DNA from: JBHENW01 sp046261875
Lineage (GTDB): Bacteria > Acidobacteriota > Thermoanaerobaculia > UBA5066 > Gp7-AA6
Reading direction: 5' to 3'
Assembly (NCBI GenBank): GCA_046261875.1
Contig: JBHENW010000172.1
Coordinates: forward strand, 1 to 15,987
Length of the DNA stretch: 15,987 bases
The translations under genes and the position numbers were made by a program. The notes under the pieces are model-generated. The model did no database searches. It worked only from the letters and a program-made list of their open reading frames with translations, and was not told where the DNA came from. The first letter of the stretch is position 1, and each line of letters begins with the position of its first letter. Positions 6,323 through 12,943 of this stretch are shown here, one piece after another.

Positions 6323-7368
6323 GGGTGCCGGGACGATCCTTCCCTTCGCTGGGCCGCGCGCGGGGCGGGACCGGGAGCCGATGCATACGCCCGGGCCAGC
6401 CGGGACGTCTCCCTGCGGAGGTCTTCCACGAGCTCCTCCGGCCCCAGAACGAGCGCGTCCTTCCCGTATGCGAGCACGAAACGCCGCGCCTCGCGGACCG
6501 ATTGGGCGGGCAGCTCGAGGATCGCCGAGCCGTCCGGCGCGCTATCGATCTTCTGCCGCGGATGCCACTGCATCTCCCGCACCTCGTCGGAGACCTCGGG
6601 GCTGAAACGCACGCGGAAGCGGAAGGGCTTGGCGCCCCCCACGAAGAGGCCGAATGTGTTCCGGAAGAAAGCGTCCGCGTCGAAGTCCTTCGGGATCGCG
6701 AACCGCTCGCCGGAGAGCTTCGCCTCCTCGATCCGCGCGAGGTAGAAGATTTTCACCTGGTCGGCCGCGCGGTCCTGCGCGAGCACCATCCAGTCGCGGC
6801 CCGAGAGGACGAAGGCGTAGGGCAGCACCGTGCGTGCCTCGCCGGCGGCCGCACCCGCGCTGCGGTAGCGGATGGAAAGCGCGATCCCCTTCTGAAGAGA
6901 CTCGGAGACCGCCTGCCAGATCTCTTCGCGCACCGGCCGGAAAGCCGCCGCGCGCAGCGCGAGCTTTTCCATGACGATGTCGGGGCGCAGGCGGACGGTG
7001 GGGGGCATGAGCTCGGCCAGCCTCTGGTAGCAGGCTTTCAGATCGCGCGCGAGCGGCGTCCCACCGAACAGAGACAGGACCTGGGCCGCTACGCCGATGG
7101 AGAAGAGGTCGTTGCCGTCGACGGGGAGGAAGGGGAGAACGTAGTCCGCCCGGGAGTAGAAGTAGCCGTTTTCCACCCGGTCGAACTCGATGGGGGCCTC
7201 CAGCTCGTCGCGGAGGTAATCGAGGTCGCGCTGGACGGTCTTGGTGGACACGTCGAGCTTGGCCGCCAGCGTGGATGCGTTGGGGCGCCGGCCGTCCTTG
7301 ATTTCGTGATGGATGGTTTGCAGCCGTCTCCAGAGCGGACGGTCCTTGAAGGCTCCCTTGCGACCCAT
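6319..7368 (-). CDS. WYL-domain transcriptional regulator
   Basis: A 349-aa cytoplasmic DNA-binding protein. Residues of about 10-60 form a DeoR-like winged helix (STLAAKLDVSTKTVQRDLDYLRDEL). The middle contains the WYL domain (IRYRSAG, TVLPYAFVLSGRDWMVLAQDR, FYLARIEEA), where the signature is WMV instead of W-Y-L. The C-terminal part (residues of about 240-330, FRFRVRFSPEVSDEVREMQW to YGKDALVLGPEELVEDLRRE) is the WCX extension. WYL proteins bind nucleotides or nucleic acid and control varied targets, including DNA-damage and defence genes; nothing here points to the target. An in-frame GTG at 7386 is an alternative start; neither has a clear ribosome binding site. Its stop overlaps the lipoprotein start, so the two form an operon. 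Confidence 0.9.
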   Translation of the reverse strand: MGRKGAFKDRPLWRRLQTIHHEIKDGRRPNASTLAAKLDVSTKTVQRDLDYLRDELEAPIEFDRVENGYFYSRADYVLPFLPVDGNDLFSIGVAAQVLSLFGGTPLARDLKACYQRLAELMPPTVRLRPDIVMEKLALRAAAFRPVREEIWQAVSESLQKGIALSIRYRSAGAAAGEARTVLPYAFVLSGRDWMVLAQDRAADQVKIFYLARIEEAKLSGERFAIPKDFDADAFFRNTFGLFVGGAKPFRFRVRFSPEVSDEVREMQWHPRQKIDSAPDGSAILELPAQSVREARRFVLAYGKDALVLGPEELVEDLRRETSRLARAYASAPGPAPRAAQRREGSSRHP

Positions 7369-7752
7369 CGCCCGCGATTCTTTCACGCCGCAACGGGGGC
7401 TTCCGGCGGCTGGTCATGTGCCGAAAAGTGTCGCTCGGGGAGGTCGAAGTGCTTCCGCAGAGCGTCACTCCATCGGAGGGTGATTCGCGCAAACATCGAC
7501 GGCAACGTCGCTTACGAAAACGGGGCGTGTGGCTCCCCGTTTGCTCTTTTTTCGCGGCGTGCAGATCCACGACAGGCGCCGAAACCCCGAAGGTGGATGG
7601 GCCGACGAGACCCTGCCGGGCAACGGCCCGCGCCGCGGCGAGAGCCATCCCTTCGACGGTCTGCTCCGAAAGATCCACGAAATCCTGAACCCGCCCCGTC
7701 CTCAGACCGGCGGGAAAGCCCCCGCCGGCGGCGGCGCCCCCGAAAGCGGCCC
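7369..7752. other. Poorly coded stretch with one terminator
   Basis: No convincing gene fills this 384-bp region upstream of the WYL gene. It contains the plus-strand terminator at 7518-7552 and the doubtful ORF at 7559. On the minus strand a frame from about 7690 reads VDLSEQTVEGMALAAARAVA, which looks protein-like for about 45 residues and then turns arginine-rich without a stop. This may be a decayed gene. The WYL promoter should lie here on the minus strand but I see no good -35/-10 pair. Confidence 0.4.
7518..7552 (+). terminator. Orphan plus-strand rho-independent terminator
   Basis: A perfect 8-bp stem AAACGGGG/CCCCGTTT (7518-7525 with 7535-7542), a 9-nt loop, then GCTC and six T (7547-7552). 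No plus-strand gene ends upstream of it: the neighbour at 6319-7368 runs the other way. On the minus strand the tract after the stem is only four T. Confidence 0.65.
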
Positions 7753-7762
7753 ATGGAGCTGA
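7559..7762 (+). CDS. Doubtful small ORF, 67 aa
   Basis: A short plus-strand frame from a GTG at 7559 whose codons end mostly in G or C, as in the real genes nearby. It reads VQIHDRRRNPEGGWADETL, then SHPFDGLLRKIHEILNPPRP and a Gly/Pro/Ala-rich end. There is no ribosome binding site and the start lies directly after a terminator. The next small ORF overlaps its 3' end by 10 bp. No family recognised; it may be chance. Confidence 0.25.
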   Translation: MQIHDRRRNPEGGWADETLPGNGPRRGESHPFDGLLRKIHEILNPPRPQTGGKAPAGGGAPESGPWS

Positions 7763-7884
7763 TCGGAGCGGGAGAAGTCGGAGCGAGCCTGCTCGTTCTC
7801 GTCCTGGGCATCGTCATCGCTTTCCTCATCGACGACGACGACCTGCCCGGACCCCGCCTCTGCCGCGTAACGCAGGGGTGGTAG
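7753..7884 (+). CDS. Possible small membrane protein, 43 aa
   Basis: From an ATG at 7753, MELIGAGEVGASLLVLVLG leads into one clean hydrophobic segment (residues of about 10-26) closed by four aspartates, followed by a short polar tail to a TAG at 7884. The codons follow the local GC-rich third position. No clear ribosome binding site. The TM-then-DDDD layout is typical of small single-pass membrane proteins, but no family is recognised and the ORF is too short to be sure. Confidence 0.35.
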   Translation: MELIGAGEVGASLLVLVLGIVIAFLIDDDDLPGPRLCRVTQGW

Positions 7885-7953
7885 GTGGTAGGCGGTAGGT
7901 GATGGCTGGTGGGGTTGATGACCCCTACCAGTCACGACCCACTACCCACGACC
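7877..7953. repeat. Heptamer-based tandem and inverted repeat
   Basis: Seen directly: the left arm is built of 7-mers GGTGGTA, GGTGGTA, GGCGGTA, GGTGATG, GCTGGTG (7877-7911). The right arm is CCTACCA, GTCACGA, CCCACTA, CCCACGA (7924-7951), roughly the complement. The centre folds as CTGGTGGGG/CCCCTACCAG (7906-7914 with 7922-7931, T7926 bulged) around a 7-nt loop. It lies between the 43-aa ORF and the 3' end of the TPR gene. It may act as a stable 3' hairpin; no T tract follows. Confidence 0.6.
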
Positions 7954-7954
7954 T

Positions 7955-8908
7955 TTACTTCAGGAGCGGCAGCATCTCCTTCGCTGTCGCGACCTCGCTC
8001 CCGTTGGGCTCGAGCTCGACGTATTTCTCCAGATGTGCGCGCGCGGCGGCCTTCTTGTTGAGCGTGAAGGAGGTCATGCCGAGCCAGAAGTGAGCGAGCG
8101 CGAAATCCGGCTTGGCTTCCACGGCCTTCGCCAGGAACCCCTCGGCTTCCTTGAGGTTCTTTTTGTTGTACGCCTCGACCCCCTTGTTGTAGAGGGTCTC
8201 GGGCGTGTCGGGGTTGGCTTCGGCGTACTTCGCCTCCCACTCCGCCGCCGCCTTCTTGTCTCCGGTCTCGCCGGCCGCTTTCGCGAGCATCGCGTAGATC
8301 GCGCCGACGCTCGGATCCAGGTCCGCGGCCTTCTGACCGTACTCCAGCGTCTTGGCCCAGTCCTTCGTTTCGTACGCGAGCTGCGTCAGGGCCTGCCACG
8401 CCTGCGGCAGGTCCTGGTTCTTGGAGACCGCTTCGAGGAACTTCGCCTGCGCTCCAGGTTTGTCGCCCGACTGGAGCAGGTCCACGCCGGCGTTGTATGC
8501 CAGAGCCGCCTGCTCGTTCGCCGAGGGCGCGGCCTGCGCGGCGGCCCCGGCGGGAGCTCCCGCCTCGGAAGGCTTGAGCAGTTTCGCATCGACGATGCCG
8601 ATGTCGCCGACCGGCACCTTCTTCTTGGTCTGCCAGGGGACGTACCCGCCCTTCTCGAACTTCAGGTCGTAAGGCATCGTCGCGTCGTTCAGGACGGTTC
8701 CGTACTGACCCCTCTTGTCGGTCTTGAGCGAAATCTTCAGGTTGCCCAGATTGGGTGTCGTCACGGTGACCGCGACGCCTTCGATCGGATTACCCGCGGA
8801 GTCGGTGACCTTTCCGGTCAGTCGAGCCTGCGAGCCCGCCCACACCGCTGCGGCGATCGCGAAGACGCCCAGCGCCGCGAGAATCGCCGTGACCTTCCAC
8901 TTCTTCAT
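7955..8908 (-). CDS. Secreted TPR protein with carboxypeptidase-regulatory-like domain
   Basis: A 317-aa exported protein. The signal peptide is MKKWKVTAILAALGVFAIAA-AVWAG. Residues of about 28-110 form a beta-sandwich of the carboxypeptidase regulatory-like type (LTGKVTDSAGNPIEGVAVTV, GYVPWQTKKKVPVGD). An Ala/Pro-rich linker follows (about 115-133), then four to five tetratricopeptide repeats from AALAYNAGVDLLQSGDKPG to the C-terminus (YNKGVEAYNKKNLKEAEGFL is a textbook copy). The ATG has GGGAGGG four bases upstream. A likely periplasmic or surface scaffold for protein-protein contact; no enzymatic residues are seen. Probably monocistronic, with TAGAAT at 8975-8970 as a candidate -10. Confidence 0.85.
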   Translation of the reverse strand: MKKWKVTAILAALGVFAIAAAVWAGSQARLTGKVTDSAGNPIEGVAVTVTTPNLGNLKISLKTDKRGQYGTVLNDATMPYDLKFEKGGYVPWQTKKKVPVGDIGIVDAKLLKPSEAGAPAGAAAQAAPSANEQAALAYNAGVDLLQSGDKPGAQAKFLEAVSKNQDLPQAWQALTQLAYETKDWAKTLEYGQKAADLDPSVGAIYAMLAKAAGETGDKKAAAEWEAKYAEANPDTPETLYNKGVEAYNKKNLKEAEGFLAKAVEAKPDFALAHFWLGMTSFTLNKKAAARAHLEKYVELEPNGSEVATAKEMLPLLK

Positions 8909-8969
8909 GGTTCCCTCCCCGTTCGGTATTTAGCGCTCCGTCACGCTCCGGAATTCCCGGCGAAGCTGG

Positions 8970-8975
8970 ATTCTA
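8970..8975 (-). promoter_or_regulatory. Candidate -10 element of the TPR gene
   Basis: TAGAAT on the minus strand, 62 bp before the ATG at 8908 and inside the 95-bp gap after the stop of the metabolic gene upstream. No good -35 at the normal distance, so this is tentative. Confidence 0.3.
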
Positions 8976-9003
8976 GCCGTCTGTCGGGCCGGCGTCGCGG
9001 ATT

Positions 9004-10890
9004 TCACGCGGTGCCGGCGGCGCTCCGCGTCTCCGGCTTCGTCCCGGAGGGCAGGGCCTCGAGGATCTGCCGGACGGTCTCGTAGCGTCCCGAGGGAGAG
9101 ACGTGGAGGCCCCGCGCCACGGCGCCGATGCCGCCGGCGAGCTCGCGCGCGATGGCCAGGCCTTCCTCCCGCTCGAACTCCGCTCCGCGCTCCGCCGCTC
9201 GGCGCATCCGGCGCTGCACGTCGTCGGGGATGAAGATGCCGGGCACCTCGTTGGCGAAGAACATGGTCTGTTTCGCGGACTTGAGCGGGACCAGCGCGGC
9301 GACCACCGGCACGTTCCGCGTCTCTTCCCGCGCGAGGAACCGCTCGAGCGCCGAGGTCTCGTAGATCGGCTGCGTGAGGGCGAACGTCGCTCCGGCTTCG
9401 ATCCGCGCCTGCAACCGCGCAGCTTCCGCTTCCGGATCGGACGCGGACGGGTTGACGGAGCATGCGATCGCGAAAGCGGTCGGGGTGCCGATCGCGTTGC
9501 CGGCGAGGTCCGCCCCCGCGTTGAGCCCGCGCGCCATCCGGAGCAGACCGAGCACGTCCACCTCCGAGACCTGCTTGCCCTGCGGGTAGTCGCCGATCTT
9601 CAAAGGGTCCCCCCCGAGGCAGAGGATTGCCTTGATCCCGAGGCCCGCCGCGCCGAGCAGATCGGATTGCAACCCGAGCACGTTGCGGTCCCGCGTCGTG
9701 ATCTGGACGATGGCGTCCAGGCCGACTTCGCGCTGGATGAGAGCGGCCACGGCGATCGCCGACATCCGGAGCCGGGCCATCGGGTTGTCCATCACGTGGA
9801 CTCCATCCACCCCGCAGACCTTCAGCTTGCGCGCGCCGTCGATGACCGCAGAAATGTCGACGCCGCGCGGCGATTCGACTTCCGCGGTCACGACGAAGGC
9901 GTCCGGGCGGGTGAGCTGCCGCTTGAGGCGTGACGTCTCGATCACCGGTTCGGCGGCGCGGGGTGCGGCGTTTTCCGGGACCGCCGCGACACGGACCGCC
10001 GGTGCCGAGCGCCTGCGGTTCGCGAGCTCGGCCGCCATGGCGCGCACGTGCTCGGGCGTCGTCCCGCAACATCCGCCGATGATCGCCGCGCCCGCGTTGG
10101 CGAACGCTCCGGCGTATTCGCGCAGGTAGTCCGGAGAGGAAAGGTACACGTTTCGACCATGGAGCACCGTCGGGTAGCCAGCGTTGGGCATCACGGAAAG
10201 CGGCACCGGGAGCGCGGACGGAATTCGCGTGAAGACGTCGTGCGTCTCCTGCGGCCCGAGCGTGCAGTTCATTCCGACGCAGTCGGCGCCGGCGGCCGCG
10301 AGTGTGGACAAGCCGTGCCCGGCGTTCTCCCCGAACGCCGTCCGACCGTCGGCGAGAAACGTCATTTCGGCGACGATCGGGATCTCAGCGGAAAGGCCGC
10401 GCACGGCGCGGACGGCTTCGGCCGCTTCGAGGAGGCTCGCGAAGGTCTCGAGCAGGATCAGGTCGACGCCGGCGTCCAGGAGCGCCCGCGCCTGCTCTTC
10501 GAAGATCTCGCGCACCTGGACGAGAGTGAGCCGGCCATAAGGCTTGACGAGGACCCCGAGGGGCCCGATCGCGCCGGCGATGAACGCCATTTCTCCGGCG
10601 GCCGCCTCGCGCGCCAGGCGCACACCTTCCCGGTTGATCTTCTCGAGCGAATCGGACCACTCGTGGGCCGTGAGCTTGACCCGGTTGGCGTCCCACGTGT
10701 TGGTCGTCAGGATGCGCGCGCCGGCGTCCACGTAGTCTTCGTGCACCTCGCGCACCGCCTCCGGATCGCTGACGTTCAACGGCGATTTCGCCTGGTCGGG
10801 CGCCGCGCCCCGCGAAACGAGCAGCGTGCCCATCGCGCCGTCGGCGAGGAGCAGCTCGTCGGCGAGGGCCTGGCGGAAAGTCTTCTTCAT
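9004..10890 (-). CDS. Bifunctional homocysteine S-methyltransferase / methylenetetrahydrofolate reductase
   Basis: A 628-aa cytoplasmic enzyme of one-carbon and methionine metabolism. Residues of about 1-290 are the zinc-dependent homocysteine methyltransferase barrel (LLADGAMGTLL, LTTNTWDANR), with the metal ligands visible as GMNC (C209) and IGGCCGTTP (C274, C275). A linker of about 35 residues leads to the reductase barrel (about 335-610, VVTAEVESPRGVD, ILCLGGDPLKIGDYPQGK, FALTQPIYE), which reduces 5,10-methylene- to 5-methyltetrahydrofolate with FAD. The arrangement is that of Bacillus YitJ; the B12-binding and folate-binding modules of MetH are absent. The ATG at 10890 is preceded at 10 nt by GGGAGG, which is buried in the terminator hairpin of the SAM-I riboswitch just upstream. 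Expression should therefore fall when S-adenosylmethionine is plentiful. Confidence 0.93.
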   Translation of the reverse strand: MKKTFRQALADELLLADGAMGTLLVSRGAAPDQAKSPLNVSDPEAVREVHEDYVDAGARILTTNTWDANRVKLTAHEWSDSLEKINREGVRLAREAAAGEMAFIAGAIGPLGVLVKPYGRLTLVQVREIFEEQARALLDAGVDLILLETFASLLEAAEAVRAVRGLSAEIPIVAEMTFLADGRTAFGENAGHGLSTLAAAGADCVGMNCTLGPQETHDVFTRIPSALPVPLSVMPNAGYPTVLHGRNVYLSSPDYLREYAGAFANAGAAIIGGCCGTTPEHVRAMAAELANRRRSAPAVRVAAVPENAAPRAAEPVIETSRLKRQLTRPDAFVVTAEVESPRGVDISAVIDGARKLKVCGVDGVHVMDNPMARLRMSAIAVAALIQREVGLDAIVQITTRDRNVLGLQSDLLGAAGLGIKAILCLGGDPLKIGDYPQGKQVSEVDVLGLLRMARGLNAGADLAGNAIGTPTAFAIACSVNPSASDPEAEAARLQARIEAGATFALTQPIYETSALERFLAREETRNVPVVAALVPLKSAKQTMFFANEVPGIFIPDDVQRRMRRAAERGAEFEREEGLAIARELAGGIGAVARGLHVSPSGRYETVRQILEALPSGTKPETRSAAGTA

Positions 10891-10893
10891 GAC

Positions 10894-10921
10894 GAAAACG
10901 CCTCCCGTTTCCGAGAGGCGT
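10894..10921 (-). terminator. Riboswitch expression platform: terminator that also hides the ribosome binding site
   Basis: On the minus strand, ACGCCTCTCG / CGGGAGGCGT (10921-10912 with 10907-10898, including one wobble pair) closes a GAAA tetraloop and is followed by TTTTCG. The 3' arm contains GGGAGG (10906-10901), the only ribosome binding site for the ATG at 10890. The hairpin can therefore stop transcription, block translation, or both. Confidence 0.8.
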
Positions 10922-10944
10922 CTTTCTCTTCTCCTGCGTCGCGG

Positions 10945-11103
10945 CGCCCCTCATCTTCTTCTCCGCTTCACTTCTGAGGAGAATCCGGATTTGGCACCTG
11001 GCGGACCCGCCGCGACGCGGGCTCCGGTTGCCGTGGGTTAGCGCCTACCGCGCTTTTGCGCGTCGGAGGCCTCGGGCCGGTCCCTCACCCACTCTCGATG
11101 TGG
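10945..11103 (-). ncRNA. SAM-I (S-box) riboswitch
   Basis: The minus strand shows the S-box landmarks in order: ATCGAGAG (11099-11092), GAGGGACCGGCCCGA, then ACGGCAACC, GGTGCCAAATCC and the closing GAAGATGAGG (10958-10949). P1 pairs CATC (11100-11097) with GATG (10955-10952), plus two outer C-G pairs after an A-A mismatch. GAGGGGCG (10952-10945), which overlaps the 3' side of P1, is complementary over 8 bp (one wobble) to CGCCTCTC (10920-10913), the 5' arm of the terminator. So without ligand an antiterminator can form, and with SAM bound P1 forms and the terminator closes. The downstream gene makes methionine, the precursor of SAM, which fits an off-switch. Confidence 0.93.
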
Positions 11104-11142
11104 CCGGAAATCGCATTCCGACGGGGTCAAAGATCCGGTCCA

Positions 11143-11171
11143 ACAGTAGTCCCCGCGCCCGGCGCTGTCAA
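11143..11171 (-). promoter_or_regulatory. Sigma-70-type promoter for the riboswitch transcript
   Basis: Minus strand: a perfect -35 TTGACA (11171-11166), a 17-bp spacer, then TACTGT (11148-11143). The predicted start near 11136 leaves about 33 nt before the aptamer. CTGTC/GACAG (11165-11180) forms a small dyad over the -35. Confidence 0.7.
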
Positions 11172-11251
11172 TCGCGACAGGGCTACAATGGCGATCCATC
11201 CTCATCGGGCCGCCTCGGGCGGTCTCCGTCGGCTCTCCGGAAGGAGACGCC

Positions 11252-11625
11252 ATGCGCATCGTTGCCCTGCTCCTGCTCTTTGTCGCCGGGCCTCCCGCCG
11301 GCCTTCCCTGGAGCGAGCTGTCGCTCTCGATCGAGAAAGACCGATCCACTTCCAGCGATCACCTCACACTCTGCCGCGTGCGCGTCGTCAACCACGGCCG
11401 GCACACGTGGCCGGGCCGGAGCCTCCGGTTCGAGGCGAGGGCGCTCGACGGAGGGATCGTCGTCGCGCGCGAGACCGGCCGGTTCGGCCTTTCGCTGCCT
11501 CCCCGCGGGGAGCTCGAAACGATCATCGGTTTCGTCGGTCGCTACGACCGTTTCGAGGTCGAGCCGATCGCCGGCAATTCCTCGCCGCGCCGGCGAAAGC
11601 GAACGTCTACAATGTCGTTACATGA
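11252..11625 (+). CDS. Small secreted protein, probably frameshifted near its end
   Basis: Begins at an ATG with AAGGAG five bases upstream and a hydrophobic signal (MRIVALLLLFVAGPPAGLPW). The mature part reads LTLCRVRVVNHGRHTWPG, GGIVVARETGRFGLSL and FVGRYDRFEVEPIAG, a beta-rich, CARDB- or FxLYD-like pattern of about 90 residues; no family is certain. After about 11577 the frame turns arginine-rich and stays open far into purD, to 12136. A different frame then reads FLAAPAKANVYNVVT and stops with a TGA at 11623-11625 that overlaps the purD ATG. One missing base near 11577-11582 would join the two into a 124-aa protein coupled to purD. Either an assembly error, a real mutation, or chance. Confidence 0.55.
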
Positions 11626-12905
11626 AAATTCTGGTCGTCGGAGGGGGCGGGCGGGAGCACGCGCTCTGCTGGTCCCTCCGCCGCAGCCCCTCGGTCTCGG
11701 AGGTCTATTGCGCGCCGGGAAATCCGGGCATCGCGGAACTGGCGGATTGCCTGCCGGTGTCGGCGGGCGAGACAGTCGAGCTGGCGGACCTCGCTTCGAC
11801 GCTCCGCATCGATCTGACGGTCGTGGGCCCCGAGCTTCCGCTCTCGCTGGGAATCGTGGACGAGTTCGCCAAGCGAGATCTTCCGATTTTCGGTCCGAGC
11901 CGCCTGGCCGCGCAGATCGAATCGTCCAAGATCTTCGCCAAGGAGTTCTTCCGCCGGCAGGGCATTCCCACCGCCGGGGCGTACATCTCCGCCTCCCGGG
12001 AGGAGGCGATGACGGCGATCGGCCGTACGGGCTACCCGGCCGTCCTCAAGGCCGACGGTCTGGCCGGCGGGAAGGGCGTCCTCACGGTGGAGTCCCGCGA
12101 GGACGCCGACCGCGCCCTGTCACTCTTCTTCGGTGACCGGGTTTTCGGGTCCGCCGGTGACCGGATCTTGGTCGAAGAGTTCCTCCGAGGGACCGAAGCC
12201 TCCTTTCTGGCCCTCTGCGATGGCGAGACGGTCGTCCCCCTGCCCACCGCCCGCGACTACAAGAAGGTCTACGACGGCGATCGTGGCCCGAACACGGGCG
12301 GCATGGGGGGACACTCTCCGGCCGCCATCCTGGATTCCGCGACGTCCTCCCGCGTGCTGCGGGAGATCCTCTGGCCCACCGCGCGCGGCCTCGCCGCGGA
12401 GGGACGGCGTTTCGTGGGCGTTCTCTACGCCGGCCTCATGCTCACGGAAGAAGGCCCGAAGGTCCTCGAGTTCAACGCGCGATTCGGCGATCCGGAGACC
12501 GAGGTCATCCTCCCGCGCATCAGCTCCGACCTCGCGGTCCTCCTCGACGCGTGCATCCGGGGCACACTGGAGAACCACTCACCTCTCGAGGTCAAGCCGG
12601 AAGTGTGCGTCGGCGTCGTGCTCTGCTCCGCCGGCTACCCGGGTCCCCACGAAACGGGCAGGCCGATCACCGGGCTCGCCGACGCCGCGCGCGTCCCCGG
12701 AGTCGAGATCTTCCACGCGGGCACCGCGGGAGACGGCGGCCGGCTGCTCACGGCGGGAGGGCGCGTCTTCGTCGTGACCGCGATGGCCCCCACGGCTGTG
12801 GAGGCGGCGATGCACGCCTACGAAGCGGCGGAGAGGATCCAGTTCGAGGGCAAGCACTTCCGGCGGGACATCGCCGGGTCGCCCATGAGGCCGAGCCGGG
12901 TTTAG
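11622..12905 (+). CDS. purD: Phosphoribosylamine-glycine ligase (GARS)
   Basis: Second step of purine synthesis: joins glycine to 5-phosphoribosylamine with ATP, giving glycinamide ribonucleotide. 427 aa, the usual length. Visible motifs: the N-terminal MKILVVGGGGREHAL; TVVGPELPLSLGIVD; the ATP-grasp core from SSKIFAKEFFRRQGIPT through KADGLAGGKGV, VEEFLRGTEAS and GPNTGGMGGHSPA; the metal-binding EFNARFGDPETEV; and the C-terminal GIVxCSAGYPG-like VGVVLCSAGYPG. The last position of GDPETE is Gln in many relatives. No ribosome binding site precedes the ATG, but TACAAT (11608-11613) lies 8 bp upstream, and the preceding small gene may be translationally coupled. No other pur genes are in the window. 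Confidence 0.95.
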   Translation: MKILVVGGGGREHALCWSLRRSPSVSEVYCAPGNPGIAELADCLPVSAGETVELADLASTLRIDLTVVGPELPLSLGIVDEFAKRDLPIFGPSRLAAQIESSKIFAKEFFRRQGIPTAGAYISASREEAMTAIGRTGYPAVLKADGLAGGKGVLTVESREDADRALSLFFGDRVFGSAGDRILVEEFLRGTEASFLALCDGETVVPLPTARDYKKVYDGDRGPNTGGMGGHSPAAILDSATSSRVLREILWPTARGLAAEGRRFVGVLYAGLMLTEEGPKVLEFNARFGDPETEVILPRISSDLAVLLDACIRGTLENHSPLEVKPEVCVGVVLCSAGYPGPHETGRPITGLADAARVPGVEIFHAGTAGDGGRLLTAGGRVFVVTAMAPTAVEAAMHAYEAAERIQFEGKHFRRDIAGSPMRPSRV

Positions 12906-12943
12906 CGTCGTCTCCCGCTAACGACTTCCGAGTCCCGTTTTAG

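Noticed and set aside
6325..7884. 519-codon plus-strand frame across the WYL gene
   Set aside because: Antisense to a well-supported WYL regulator; only its last 43 codons look protein-like, and those are listed separately.
8033..9085. 350-codon plus-strand frame across the TPR gene
   Set aside because: Mirror of a gene with signal peptide, ribosome binding site and clear TPR repeats.
9103..10977. Two long plus-strand frames across the methyltransferase/reductase gene
   Set aside because: Shadow frames of a gene with all zinc ligands and family motifs; composition is biased and motif-free.
11028..11621. Upstream in-frame extension of purD by about 198 codons
   Set aside because: The extension is Ser/Arg/Pro-rich, crosses the riboswitch leader on the other strand and the secreted protein gene; the PurD family starts at MKILVVGGGGREHAL.
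12906..12943. Terminator between purD and the convergent secreted protein gene
   Set aside because: Only a 5-bp GTCGT/ACGAC stem and a distant TTTT; too weak to call.
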